Of a DNA stretch of 55,833 nt, positions 34,627 through 42,781 are shown one piece after another (the first letter of the stretch is position 1; every line of letters begins with the position of its first letter). The stretch is taken from contig CAJUJN010000020.1 of NCBI GenBank assembly GCA_910586775.1, positions 1-55,833 on the forward strand, written 5' to 3'. The translations under genes and the position numbers were made by a program. The DNA is from an uncultured Acetatifactor sp. GTDB lineage: Bacteria > Bacillota > Clostridia > Lachnospirales > Lachnospiraceae. The notes under the pieces were generated by a model that saw nothing but the letters and a program-made list of their open reading frames with translations, was not told the origin of the DNA and searched no databases.

Positions 34627-35898
34627 ATGATACCGAATAATCATGCAGCACAGATATTTCCTCTGATTCAGCCATTGCCGGAGGTATTGGGCGCGCCCAG
34701 GATTTTGGCCGATGTTATGGATCAGATCCGGGGAGACCAGGTTCTCTGTACGATGTTTGAGTCCCTTGCGCTGCCGGAGCAGGAAGCGTTTCTTGGGTTC
34801 TGTATGGGTAACCGGGGGCTGAAAGTAACCTATGATCCGTTCTTTCAGCATCTTTTTCATCCCGGTATGCATCCGGAAAGGCTGAACCGCCTGCTTACCT
34901 GCATTATGGGGCAGAATGTGAAAGTGCGGGAGGTGCTTTCCCGGGAAAGGATGCGGTTGTCCGAGGGCAGTTCCCTGCTTATCATGGATATCCTGGTTCA
35001 GCTTGCCGACGGCAGCCTGGTGTCGGTGGAGATGCAGAAGGTGGGATACGACTTTCCGGTAGAAAGAAGCTTCTGCTATGGGTCAGACCTTCTGGTGCGC
35101 CAATACGACCTTGTCCGGAAGAAGTGGGGGAAGAAATTCTCGTACCGGGATATGCGGCCTGTATACATTATTGTCCTCATGGAAAAAAGTCCGGGCCTGT
35201 TCCGGAGACAGGGTGACCCAAAGCCGTCCGACGAAAAACTTCCCGATGGAAGGATGTCTGTAAACGAAGAGCAGGTTGCTTGCAGGAAATCCGAAAACGG
35301 GGAGCAGGTTGACAGCAGAAAATCCGTGAAGGGGAAGCAGTCCGGCAGCATTCCCCTGCAATATATACACCGCTCCGAATTTTCTTTTGATACAGGCGTT
35401 CAGGTAAAATCTTTGGAAAATTTCATTTACATATCCCTTGATATTTTTCGTGAAATACCCCATAATGAACTTACAGAATTGGATGCCTGGCTGTATTTTC
35501 TGGCATCGGACGAACCGGCGGATATACTCCGGATCGTCAGGAAATATCCGTTTTTCCGGGAAATGTATCAGGATATTGTGAATTTCCGCTACCAACCAAA
35601 GGAGTTGATCACTATGTATTCGGAAGCATTGCGCATTATGGATAAAAATACAGTGGATTATATGATCGAAGAGTTGCAGAATGAAATTCGGCAGCAGAGG
35701 GAAGAAAGCAGCAGGCAGCTGCGGCAGCAGAGGGAAGAAAGCAGCAGGCAGTTACAGCAGCAGAAGGAAGAAAGCAGCAGGCAGCTACAGCAGCAGAGGG
35801 AAGAAAGCAGCAGGCAGCTACAGCAGCAGAAGGAAGAAAATGAGAGGCTGCGTGCAGTCCTGGCACAATATGAACCGGAAAAAGCCCGTGATAAATAA
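34627..35898 (+). CDS. Rpn family nuclease/transposase-like protein
   Basis: 423 residues with AGGAGG before the ATG. The N-terminal PD-(D/E)XK-like domain has the family pattern YDPFFQHLFHPG, LIMDILVQLADGSLVSVEMQ (catalytic Asp and E-x-Q) and RSFCYGSDLLVRQY. The middle contains three 11-residue repeats and the C terminus a coiled coil of five 11-residue repeats. Family members resemble transposases and promote recombination in vitro; native roles are unclear. It stands alone between the agr locus and the beta-mannosidase gene. Confidence 0.82.
   Translation: MIPNNHAAQIFPLIQPLPEVLGAPRILADVMDQIRGDQVLCTMFESLALPEQEAFLGFCMGNRGLKVTYDPFFQHLFHPGMHPERLNRLLTCIMGQNVKVREVLSRERMRLSEGSSLLIMDILVQLADGSLVSVEMQKVGYDFPVERSFCYGSDLLVRQYDLVRKKWGKKFSYRDMRPVYIIVLMEKSPGLFRRQGDPKPSDEKLPDGRMSVNEEQVACRKSENGEQVDSRKSVKGKQSGSIPLQYIHRSEFSFDTGVQVKSLENFIYISLDIFREIPHNELTELDAWLYFLASDEPADILRIVRKYPFFREMYQDIVNFRYQPKELITMYSEALRIMDKNTVDYMIEELQNEIRQQREESSRQLRQQREESSRQLQQQKEESSRQLQQQREESSRQLQQQKEENERLRAVLAQYEPEKARDK
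35251..35349 (+). repeat. 33-bp repeats in the middle of the Rpn gene
   Basis: Three in-frame units encode RMSVNEEQVAC, RKSENGEQVDS and RKSVKGKQSGS, interrupting the nuclease region with a polar segment. Confidence 0.85.
35689..35853 (+). repeat. 33-bp repeats encoding the Rpn coiled coil
   Basis: Five near-identical units encode RQQREESSRQL and variants with K for R. The last unit has drifted (QQKEENERL). High DNA identity suggests recent expansion. Confidence 0.9.
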
Positions 35899-35979
35899 CA
35901 GCTGTTATCAGCGGCACCTGTTTGTCAGCCGGTAATGCATTACAGTGAGGTAGATTTCGCCCGTCCTTTGGGCGGCTTC

Positions 35980-36106
35980 CTATACTTGTGAGCGTATTCT
36001 TTTACCGCTTTTTGTTCTGCATTGCAGAAGTGCTCATAAAGTCACGGTGGCTGCAGCGGCTTTGTTATACAGTTTGTTTGGCAAAAGTTTTTGAGCGTGA
36101 GTATAA
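35980..36106. repeat. possible palindromic repeat, copy 2
   Basis: TATACTTGTGAGCG at 35981 and GAGCGTGAGTATAAA ending near 36107 resemble the arms of the repeat at 31845-31940, but the arms are farther apart and less well matched. It lies upstream of the beta-mannosidase gene. Confidence 0.35.
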
Positions 36107-36157
36107 ATAACCGGCTGCGGCCTGCCGCAGAGAAACAAATAGATAGAAGGAGCAGAT

Positions 36158-38746
36158 ATGATCATTCAGAAATTACATGAAAATTGGAGAATGTGTACAG
36201 TCGGCACCGGGGAATATATTCCGGCGGCAGTACCGGGCAGCGTCTATAACGATTTGCTGACCAACGGAAAGATGGAGGATCCTTATTACCGCGACAACGA
36301 GACAAAAGCCCTTGCGCTGATGGAGGACGACTTCGAGTATGTGTCGCGGTTTGATGTAGAGGGAGAGCTTCTGGCCTGTGAACAGGTGATGCTGCACTTT
36401 GACGGGATTGACACACTGGCGGATATCCGGCTGAACGGGACATGGATCGGGACGGCGAATAACATGCACCGCATCTGGGAATTCCCGGTAAAAGGATTAC
36501 TGCGGGAGAGTGAGAACGAGCTGAAAGTGGTGCTGCATTCTCCCACGAAATTTATCCGGGAGCAGGAGGAAAAGGAGCCGATTCCCGGGAGCGGAGATGC
36601 CATGCGGGGCTTTCCGTATTTGCGGAAAGCGCACTGTATGTTCGGTTGGGACTGGGGTCCGCGCCTTCCGGATGCGGGAATCTGGCGGGATGTGAAACTG
36701 ATCGGTTTCAATGAGGCGCGGATTGACAGTGTGTATGTCAGGCAGGTGCATGAAAACGGCAAAGTGACACTGAAACTGGATGTGGATGTGGAGCGTCTGG
36801 GAGAAGAGCGTCTGCGTCGGTTTGGGCAGGATGATGACAGGCTTTCCGGATTGTCCTGCAGAGTGACACTGACAGATCCGGACGGGCAGAAAAAGACCTG
36901 GGGCCATGATGAGGCCATGGCGGGTATTGTGATAGAGGAGCCTCGGCTGTGGTGGCCTAACGGCTACGGAGAACAGCTGCTGTATGAGATGGAGGTGGAG
37001 CTGCTTACGGATTGCGGAAATGCGGCGGCAGCCGTTCCCGAAGGGCAGGAAATCTTGGAGAGCCGGGAGACAGCGCCGGAACAGAATGCGGCGGACAGAC
37101 AGAGAGCAGAAGAATGCAGGGATGTAATAGCCCTGGAGACCTGGAAGCGCCGGATTGGCCTGCGCACCGTGACCATGTGCACCGAAAAGGATGAATACGG
37201 CGAGCAGTTCTGCCATGTGGTAAACGGAGTGAAAATCTTTGCCATGGGAGCGGATTATATTCCGGAGGACAATATTCTGCCGAGAGTGACGCCGGAGCGT
37301 ACCCGCAATCTGCTGCTTCAGGCGAAAAATGCCAATCATAACTGCGTCCGCGTCTGGGGCGGCGGCCATTATCCGGGGGATGATTTCTGGGATGCCTGTG
37401 ACGAACTGGGGCTGCTGGTGTGGGAGGACTTTATGTTTGCCTGCGCTGTTTACGATTTGACGGAGGAGTTTGAGGAGAATATCAGGGCGGAATTTATCGA
37501 CAATATCAAGCGCATCCGTCATCATGCCTCTTTGGGACTGTGGTGCGGCAACAATGAGATGGAAAGCTTTATGGTGCCGGGCAGCTACTGGGCCAGTAAG
37601 GCAAAATATACCAGCGATTATATAAAAATGTACGAGTACATACTGCCCCGGGTGGTGAAGGAATATGATCCCGACACTTTCTACTGGCCTTCCAGCCCCT
37701 CCTCCGGAGGCGGTTTTGATGATCCGGGCGATGAGAACCGGGGAGACGTGCACTACTGGAATGTATGGCACGGCAACAGGCCGTTTACGGCGTACCGTAG
37801 ATTCCATTTCCGGTATGTGTCGGAGTTCGGCTTCCAGTCGTTTCCGTCCCTGAAGACCTGCGAGACATTCACTTTGCCGGAGGACAGGAACATTTTCTCC
37901 TATGTGATGGAAAAGCATCAGCGGAATGCAAGCGCCAACGGCAAGATTATGAATTATATGCAGCAAACATTTCTGTATCCTTCGGATTTTGATACACTGC
38001 TGTATGCGTCTCAGCTTCTCCAGGCGGAGGCTATCCGCTACGGCGTGGAGCATTTCCGGCGGTACAGAGGCCGCTGTATGGGTACCGTGGTATGGCAGCT
38101 GAATGACTGCTGGCCGGTGGCAAGCTGGTCTTCCATCGATTATTACGGCCGTTGGAAGGCGCTGCATTACTATGAGAAGCGGTTCTTTGCGCCGGTGATG
38201 CTCTCCTGTGAGGAAGAAGGGCTTCTGAGCCAGAAACCGGACGTAAATGCGCAGCCTTATGAAGTGAAGAAATCCATTCGCCTGAATGTGGCCAACGAGA
38301 CCATGAAAGAAGTCAATGTGACAGTGCGGTGGGCGCTTCGGAACGCAAAGGCCGAAATCAGGAGACAGGGAGAATGTGAAGTGACAGTTCCGGCTCTTTC
38401 CGGCGTGTGGCTGGAGAAGGAAGACATGGGGGAAGCGTCTCTTTACGGGGACTATGTGAGTTATGAGTGCCTGAAGGATGGGAAGGCCGTTTCGGGAGGG
38501 ACGGTGCTGTTCTGCGCGCCGAAACATTTCCGGTTTGCTGACCCGGCATTGGAGGTGCGCGTGGAGGGTGATGAGCTGGTGTTGACGGCGGATGCCTACG
38601 CGAAATCCGTGGAAATCATTAACGAGGCGGATGATATGCTGCTGGAGGATAATTATTTCGACATGAATGCCGGGGAACGGCGGGTAAAGATTCTGAAAGG
38701 GAAACCGGAAGGTCTGAAGGTGCGGAGTGTGTTTGATATCAGGTAG
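36158..38746 (+). CDS. beta-mannosidase (GH2)
   Basis: 862 residues with GAAGGAG before the ATG and no signal peptide, so intracellular. The GH2 sugar-binding domain covers about residues 1-180 (FGWDWGPRLPDAGIWR is typical of beta-mannosidases). An Ig-like domain and a TIM barrel follow, with the acid/base Glu467 in LWCGNNEMES and the nucleophile Glu556 in RYVSEFGFQSFPS. It hydrolyses beta-mannosides, probably mannan- or N-glycan-derived oligosaccharides. Residues about 285-325 are an acidic insertion. It lies near GH3 and sugar ABC genes but not in one operon with them. Confidence 0.9.
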   Translation: MIIQKLHENWRMCTVGTGEYIPAAVPGSVYNDLLTNGKMEDPYYRDNETKALALMEDDFEYVSRFDVEGELLACEQVMLHFDGIDTLADIRLNGTWIGTANNMHRIWEFPVKGLLRESENELKVVLHSPTKFIREQEEKEPIPGSGDAMRGFPYLRKAHCMFGWDWGPRLPDAGIWRDVKLIGFNEARIDSVYVRQVHENGKVTLKLDVDVERLGEERLRRFGQDDDRLSGLSCRVTLTDPDGQKKTWGHDEAMAGIVIEEPRLWWPNGYGEQLLYEMEVELLTDCGNAAAAVPEGQEILESRETAPEQNAADRQRAEECRDVIALETWKRRIGLRTVTMCTEKDEYGEQFCHVVNGVKIFAMGADYIPEDNILPRVTPERTRNLLLQAKNANHNCVRVWGGGHYPGDDFWDACDELGLLVWEDFMFACAVYDLTEEFEENIRAEFIDNIKRIRHHASLGLWCGNNEMESFMVPGSYWASKAKYTSDYIKMYEYILPRVVKEYDPDTFYWPSSPSSGGGFDDPGDENRGDVHYWNVWHGNRPFTAYRRFHFRYVSEFGFQSFPSLKTCETFTLPEDRNIFSYVMEKHQRNASANGKIMNYMQQTFLYPSDFDTLLYASQLLQAEAIRYGVEHFRRYRGRCMGTVVWQLNDCWPVASWSSIDYYGRWKALHYYEKRFFAPVMLSCEEEGLLSQKPDVNAQPYEVKKSIRLNVANETMKEVNVTVRWALRNAKAEIRRQGECEVTVPALSGVWLEKEDMGEASLYGDYVSYECLKDGKAVSGGTVLFCAPKHFRFADPALEVRVEGDELVLTADAYAKSVEIINEADDMLLEDNYFDMNAGERRVKILKGKPEGLKVRSVFDIR

Positions 38747-38760
38747 GACTGAGATTTTGT

Positions 38761-38789
38761 TTGTGGAAATGCTGCGGATGGGGTATACT
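38761..38789 (+). promoter_or_regulatory. possible promoter before a nearby terminator
   Basis: TTGTGG, a 17-bp spacer and TATACT give a plausible sigma-A promoter just after the beta-mannosidase stop. Transcription from it would meet the hairpin at 38816-38852 after about 55 bases. Confidence 0.4.
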
Positions 38790-38815
38790 GTATTTATTTT
38801 TCGACAATTACTAAG

Positions 38816-38852
38816 AACAGGAGCCGACATATGGTGTCGGTTTCTGTTTTTT
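38816..38852 (+). terminator. terminator after beta-mannosidase
   Basis: AACAGGAGCCGACA and TGTCGGTTTCTGTT form a stem followed by TTTT. The remainder of 38853-39139 has short open frames but no gene I can defend. Confidence 0.75.
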
Positions 38853-39139
38853 AAAAATCTGTGGGTGGAACAGGGGAGTTACATATGTTACATTTATCCG
38901 TGAAAAAGGGAATTATGTATCCGACAAACAGCTGCAGGAGGAAAATGTTATGAAGTCAACAGAAGAATATATAACGTAACGATTATTACAGCAGAAAACC
39001 TGACTGACAGGAGAAATATCCTGTGTTTTCCTTTCCATTCTTCAGGCTGATCCGCCTTATATTTTTCAGATAAAAAGCCGATATTAATGATAAAGCCGGA
39101 GAACGCAGGGATGCGGCAAAAGGACAAGGGGGTCACAAT

Positions 39140-39967
39140 ATGAGCATAGAGGTTAACACAAACAGAAACACCGGCGTAAAACAGATTACCATTAAAAGGC
39201 CTGACGGCTCCAGCGTAGGCACAATCACGATTCACAGCTCGAGTCTGAAGAAGCTGAAGAAACTGGGATACAAACAGCGGCGGATTTCCACCATGATTAC
39301 CCAGGCGACCACTTCCGGTAATGCGAGACAGGTTCTGGCCAGCGCCAAGACCGAGACGGTGAACCTGCGGAGGAAGCTGGTGAGCGGACAGTATAACGAC
39401 AGAGAAGTCCGGGCTGCCATCCGCCATGCGGAACGGATGGAACGTGTTGCGAAGAAGCGGATGAAACATCTTCAGCAGGAGGAGTATATCGAAAAACATG
39501 GCGGCGGCACATGGCAGGCGGGCCTTGACGAAGGGGGCAGGGAAGAGAACGGACAGGAGATAGAAGCCTCCGATTTCGCCGAGATGAGTGCTGAAGAGAT
39601 GGAGGAACTCATGCAGGAGCTGCAGGAGGAAATGGAAGAATTGGCCCAGGAACAGGAACTGGAGATGCTGGAGCTGATACAGACAGTGCACAGGGACATG
39701 AACCCCGAAGAACTGGAGCAGCTGAAGAAGAAGCACAGGGCAGATGAAATGCGGGAAATCGTGGAGGCAGACATGAAGTACCTGCGGGCCATTTTCAGCC
39801 AGTTGGAAAAGGAAAGGCAGGATGCTGCCTCGGCTGCCCGGGACAGCGGCGTGTCCCTGCAGCTGGCCGGAGTGGAGGTACCGGTTCAGACGGACGGGAG
39901 GACAGCGGCAGAGGTGGCTTCCCAGGCGGCTCCCGCGGCGGGGGGCGCCATAGATGTTTCTTTATAA
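39140..39967 (+). CDS. uncharacterised coiled-coil protein
   Basis: 275 residues with AAGGGGG before the ATG. Residues 1-60 are a basic small domain (TGVKQITIKRPDGSSVGTI). Residues 60-120 are basic and helical. Residues about 145-240 are a strongly acidic coiled coil (ELMQELQEEMEELAQ). The Ala/Val-rich tail may be disordered. No signal peptide or membrane segment. I do not recognise the family. The charge pattern would suit a scaffold or nucleic-acid/protein bridging role, but that is only inference. Confidence 0.75.
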   Translation: MSIEVNTNRNTGVKQITIKRPDGSSVGTITIHSSSLKKLKKLGYKQRRISTMITQATTSGNARQVLASAKTETVNLRRKLVSGQYNDREVRAAIRHAERMERVAKKRMKHLQQEEYIEKHGGGTWQAGLDEGGREENGQEIEASDFAEMSAEEMEELMQELQEEMEELAQEQELEMLELIQTVHRDMNPEELEQLKKKHRADEMREIVEADMKYLRAIFSQLEKERQDAASAARDSGVSLQLAGVEVPVQTDGRTAAEVASQAAPAAGGAIDVSL

Positions 39968-40129
39968 AATATTTGATTTTTATCAGGGGAGCGCCACCTT
40001 GTATTCCGCAGCGTGGTATATCAGGAATTGCAGCGAGGAAATCATTTTCAAAAACCGGGCTAATTGGCCAAATGTTTCCGGCTTTGCATAATTGCTTTCT
40101 GTAAGAGGTGTTCCGGCACGGCCGGGAGG

Positions 40130-40593
40130 AGAAGATAATATTACATTGTTATAAATATCCGCTTTGAAGGAATGGGAAACGAGGCGTTTCACACAGAGGA
40201 TACTTTTGTCAGGAGATTGTGTGCCAGATTTGCCAGAGCACTTAGATTATCCGGATATGAGGAAGGACTGGTGGAGAGCTGGAGTACAGTCTCACAGGAA
40301 GAAAACCTGGACACATTAAGGGAGCGTATTTTGTCGTTTTGTGGGCAGGCAGACAGGGAAGTGCTTCTTTTTATTGATGAAGTGGATAAAAGTTCAGATA
40401 TGTGCTTGCAGGCGTTTATGACATTAAAAATCCGAAAATAAAATTCCGTCCAAATGAAGAGAAAAAGTATAATTCACCATGGAATATGGTTCTGGAGAAA
40501 TTTCAGGATTTCATGAAAGCAGAATACAGGAAAAGTGACGATGTATTCGTTGAAAAGCAGGGAAGGCTGCACCGGAAACAGATTTTTGGATAA
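40130..40593 (+). pseudogene. broken AAA-ATPase-like gene
   Basis: From about 40148 the frame reads VINIRFEGMGNEAFH, continuing through LFIDEVDKSSD, which is the Walker B region of AAA-ATPase-like proteins. It then jumps frame at about 40405 into LAGVYDIKNPKIKF and NEEKKYNSPWN, which in intact family members lies some 30 residues further on. A later piece (AEYRKSDDVFVEKQGR) follows before a stop at 40591-40593. The P-loop part, internal segments and C-terminal nuclease part are missing. It is not the same subfamily as the intact gene at 25436-27193. 39968-40129 holds nothing recognisable. Confidence 0.75.
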
Positions 40594-40607
40594 ATTATAT
40601 AATACTA

Positions 40608-40700
40608 TTGAACTTTCCTGCTGATGCATGATAAAATAGCATATATCAAGGGTCAGACACCCTGTATCAGAAAAAATTCTGCATAAGGTGTCAGTCTGTG
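40608..40700 (+). promoter_or_regulatory. promoter and 5' leader hairpin of the S1 gene
   Basis: TTGAAC (40608-40613), an 18-bp spacer and TAAAAT (40632-40637) form the promoter. Transcription from about 40644 would begin close to an imperfect inverted repeat: GACACCCTGTATCAG, loop AAAAAATT, then CTGCATAAGGTGTC. The hairpin lies upstream of the AGGAGG site. Confidence 0.55.
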
Positions 40701-40728
40701 ACGGAAGAGTAGGAGGAATTTGAGTATT

Positions 40729-41811
40729 ATGGAAACAGAAATCAAGACAAATATCGCAGAGACAGAAGTGAGTGAGACTGCTGCATCTGCAGAAGCAGCG
40801 GAAGCGGCAATTCCGGAGACGGCAGTGCCAGAACCCGTGAATGCCTGTGAAAATACGGAAGCAGGAAAAACGGCAGCAGAGCCGGAGGAGTCGGCGCCTG
40901 CAGAACCCGTGGAAACCATGGCAGACTACGACGAGGAACTGGAGGCATCCTTCCGCAGGATTAACGAGGGAGACATTCTCTCCGGCACCGTAATCCATGT
41001 GAGCGAGGAAGAAGTCACACTGGACCTGAATTACTATGCACCGGGTGTTATCAAAGCCGCCGATATGAGCAAGGACCCGTCTTTTTCGCTTGTCAATGAT
41101 GTGCATATCGGAGATAAGATAGAGGGCACCGTGATAAAGAGAGATGACGGAGCGGGCAATATTCTTTTATCCTGTGCGGAGGCAAAGGAGGTACTGGGGT
41201 GGGATAAGCTTGCGTCTTACCTGGAGGAGAAAACCATTCTGTCCGTAAAGGTCAGCGAAGTGGTGAATAAGGGCGTGATTGCTTACCTGGAAGGAATCAG
41301 GGGCTTTATACCGGCTTCCCATCTGGCTCTGGAATATGTGGAAGATCTGAGTACTTTCGTCGGCCAGACCATGGATGTACGTGTCATTACCGTGGAGAAA
41401 GAGAAGAAGAAGCTGGTGCTTTCCGCCAGGGATGTGCTGAAGGAAAGAGAAGCGGAGAAGCTGAACCGGAAGATTGCCATGCTGGCGCCCGGCACTGTCC
41501 TGGAAGGAAAGGTCGAGAGCCTGATGCCATACGGCGCGTTTGTGGATCTGGGCGGCGGCCTGAGCGGACTTGTGCATATTTCACAGATCAGCCAGAAGCG
41601 TATTAAGAATCCTTCTGAAGTGCTGAAGGTGGGAGATACGGTTAAGGCCAAGGTGCTGAATACCAACAACAATAAGATAAGCCTGAGCATGAAGGCAGTT
41701 GAAGAGAATACGGAGCCGGAGCCTGTCGAGGAGAAGGTGGCGGCACAGTACAGCTCAGGAAAGGCTGTGGGTACTTCGCTGGCGGATCTGCTGAAAGGCA
41801 TAAAATTATAA
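40729..41811 (+). CDS. S1-domain RNA-binding protein (RpsA-like)
   Basis: About 360 residues. An acidic Ala/Glu/Pro-rich N-terminal tail (about 70 residues) precedes three S1 domains: near GDILSGTVIHVSEEEVTLDLN, KTILSVKVSEVVNKGVIAYLEGIRGFIPASH and GTVLEGKVESLMPYGAFVDLGGGLSGLVHISQIS. It resembles the shorter ribosomal S1-like proteins of Firmicutes that bind mRNA. The start is uncertain: ATG at 40729 is 12 bases after AGGAGG, while TTG at 40720 is only 3 bases after it. The promoter and leader hairpin suggest post-transcriptional control. Confidence 0.88.
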   Translation: METEIKTNIAETEVSETAASAEAAEAAIPETAVPEPVNACENTEAGKTAAEPEESAPAEPVETMADYDEELEASFRRINEGDILSGTVIHVSEEEVTLDLNYYAPGVIKAADMSKDPSFSLVNDVHIGDKIEGTVIKRDDGAGNILLSCAEAKEVLGWDKLASYLEEKTILSVKVSEVVNKGVIAYLEGIRGFIPASHLALEYVEDLSTFVGQTMDVRVITVEKEKKKLVLSARDVLKEREAEKLNRKIAMLAPGTVLEGKVESLMPYGAFVDLGGGLSGLVHISQISQKRIKNPSEVLKVGDTVKAKVLNTNNNKISLSMKAVEENTEPEPVEEKVAAQYSSGKAVGTSLADLLKGIKL

Positions 41812-41853
41812 TATGAGGCAACGGTTCGGTAAGCTGTCCGGGCTGCTGTGGTT

Positions 41854-41884
41854 TAAGGGAGCAGCCTCAGCTGCTCCTTATTTA
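41854..41884 (+). terminator. terminator after the S1 gene
   Basis: GGAGCAGC and GCTGCTCC form a stem with loop CTCA, followed by TTATTT. The rest of 41885-42105 has no gene I can support. Confidence 0.75.
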
Positions 41885-42105
41885 CATGACATGCAAGGGG
41901 CTGCAGGCACTATTTTATACCAGGGAGCCTGCTTCTTTACGCACATTGATGTCTTTCGGGACAGGGAATCCTCTCTGCATTTTTTTAAGACTGAACTGTA
42001 GTAAAGCGTGCGATTTGCTGGTAAGCGTTCCGGCAGAGTGGAAGTAGCCCGTAATTTTGGAATCTTTATGTTTCAGAAGTTCATTCAGGGAAAGGAGAGT
42101 GCGGT

Positions 42106-42720
42106 ATGGATAGTTCTATGATAATAGAAATGACAGGTTATCTTGGCTCGGCGTTGGTTTTGGTTTCCTTCCTGATGGCTTCGGTGGTGAAGCTGCGGGT
42201 GATCAATTCTGTGGGCGGACTTATCTTTGCGGTGTATGCACTGTTGATTCATTCCTATCCCACGGCGCTGATGAATTTCTGCCTGGTGGGGATTAATCTC
42301 TACTACCTGGCGCGCCTGCGGCACCCGGATAGGCATTACACTCTGATTGAGGAAAAGAAGGACAGTCCTGTGCTGCAGGCTTTTCTGGAGCACTACAGGG
42401 AGGATATTGCAGCCTGTTTTTCGGGCGTTCGGATAGTGCCGGAAGAAGCGGATGTAGCCTGCCTGGTCTGTCATAATATGACCCCGGCGGGTATTTTGCT
42501 TGGCAAAAAGCAGGAAAACGGTGCATTGGAGATTCTGTTGGACTATTCCACACCGGAGTACAGGGACTGCTCTGTGGGAAAATATCTGTATTCCCGTCTG
42601 CCTGAGTTGGGAATACACAGTCTTCTCTTTTCGCAGGAGCCGCATAAGCATGAAGCGTATTTGAAGAAAATGGGCTTTACCATAGAAAACGGCGTGTATG
42701 TGAAAAAGGTGAGAGGCTGA
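42106..42720 (+). CDS. YgjV-like membrane domain fused to GNAT-like domain
   Basis: 204 residues with AAAGGAG upstream. Residues 1-75 have three membrane segments in the YgjV pattern (GYLGSALVLVSFLMASVVKLR, INSVGGLIFAVYALL). Residues about 80-204 look like a GNAT acetyltransferase fold (GILLGKKQENGALEILLDY, CSVGKYLYSRLPELGI, YLKKMGFTIENGVYVKK). The substrate is unknown. It is 61 bp before the GH3 gene and may share its transcript. Confidence 0.72.
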   Translation: MDSSMIIEMTGYLGSALVLVSFLMASVVKLRVINSVGGLIFAVYALLIHSYPTALMNFCLVGINLYYLARLRHPDRHYTLIEEKKDSPVLQAFLEHYREDIAACFSGVRIVPEEADVACLVCHNMTPAGILLGKKQENGALEILLDYSTPEYRDCSVGKYLYSRLPELGIHSLLFSQEPHKHEAYLKKMGFTIENGVYVKKVRG

Positions 42721-42781
42721 AGCGAGATTTCTGAAAGTGACCGGAAACAGGGGCGCATTATGCGCAGAAATGAGGTTGGTA

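Noticed and set aside
36497..38830. Very long open frame (777 codons) on the minus strand
   Set aside because: It is antisense to the clear GH2 beta-mannosidase gene, has no ribosome site and its His/Arg-rich product looks like a shadow of codon bias.
38880..38980. Short open frames after the beta-mannosidase terminator (one reading NYVSDKQLQEENVMKSTEEY)
   Set aside because: Protein-like in part but without a start codon in that frame; the ATG frames are too short to support.
41813..42001. 62-codon open frame after the S1 gene
   Set aside because: It runs through a terminator hairpin and has no ribosome site.
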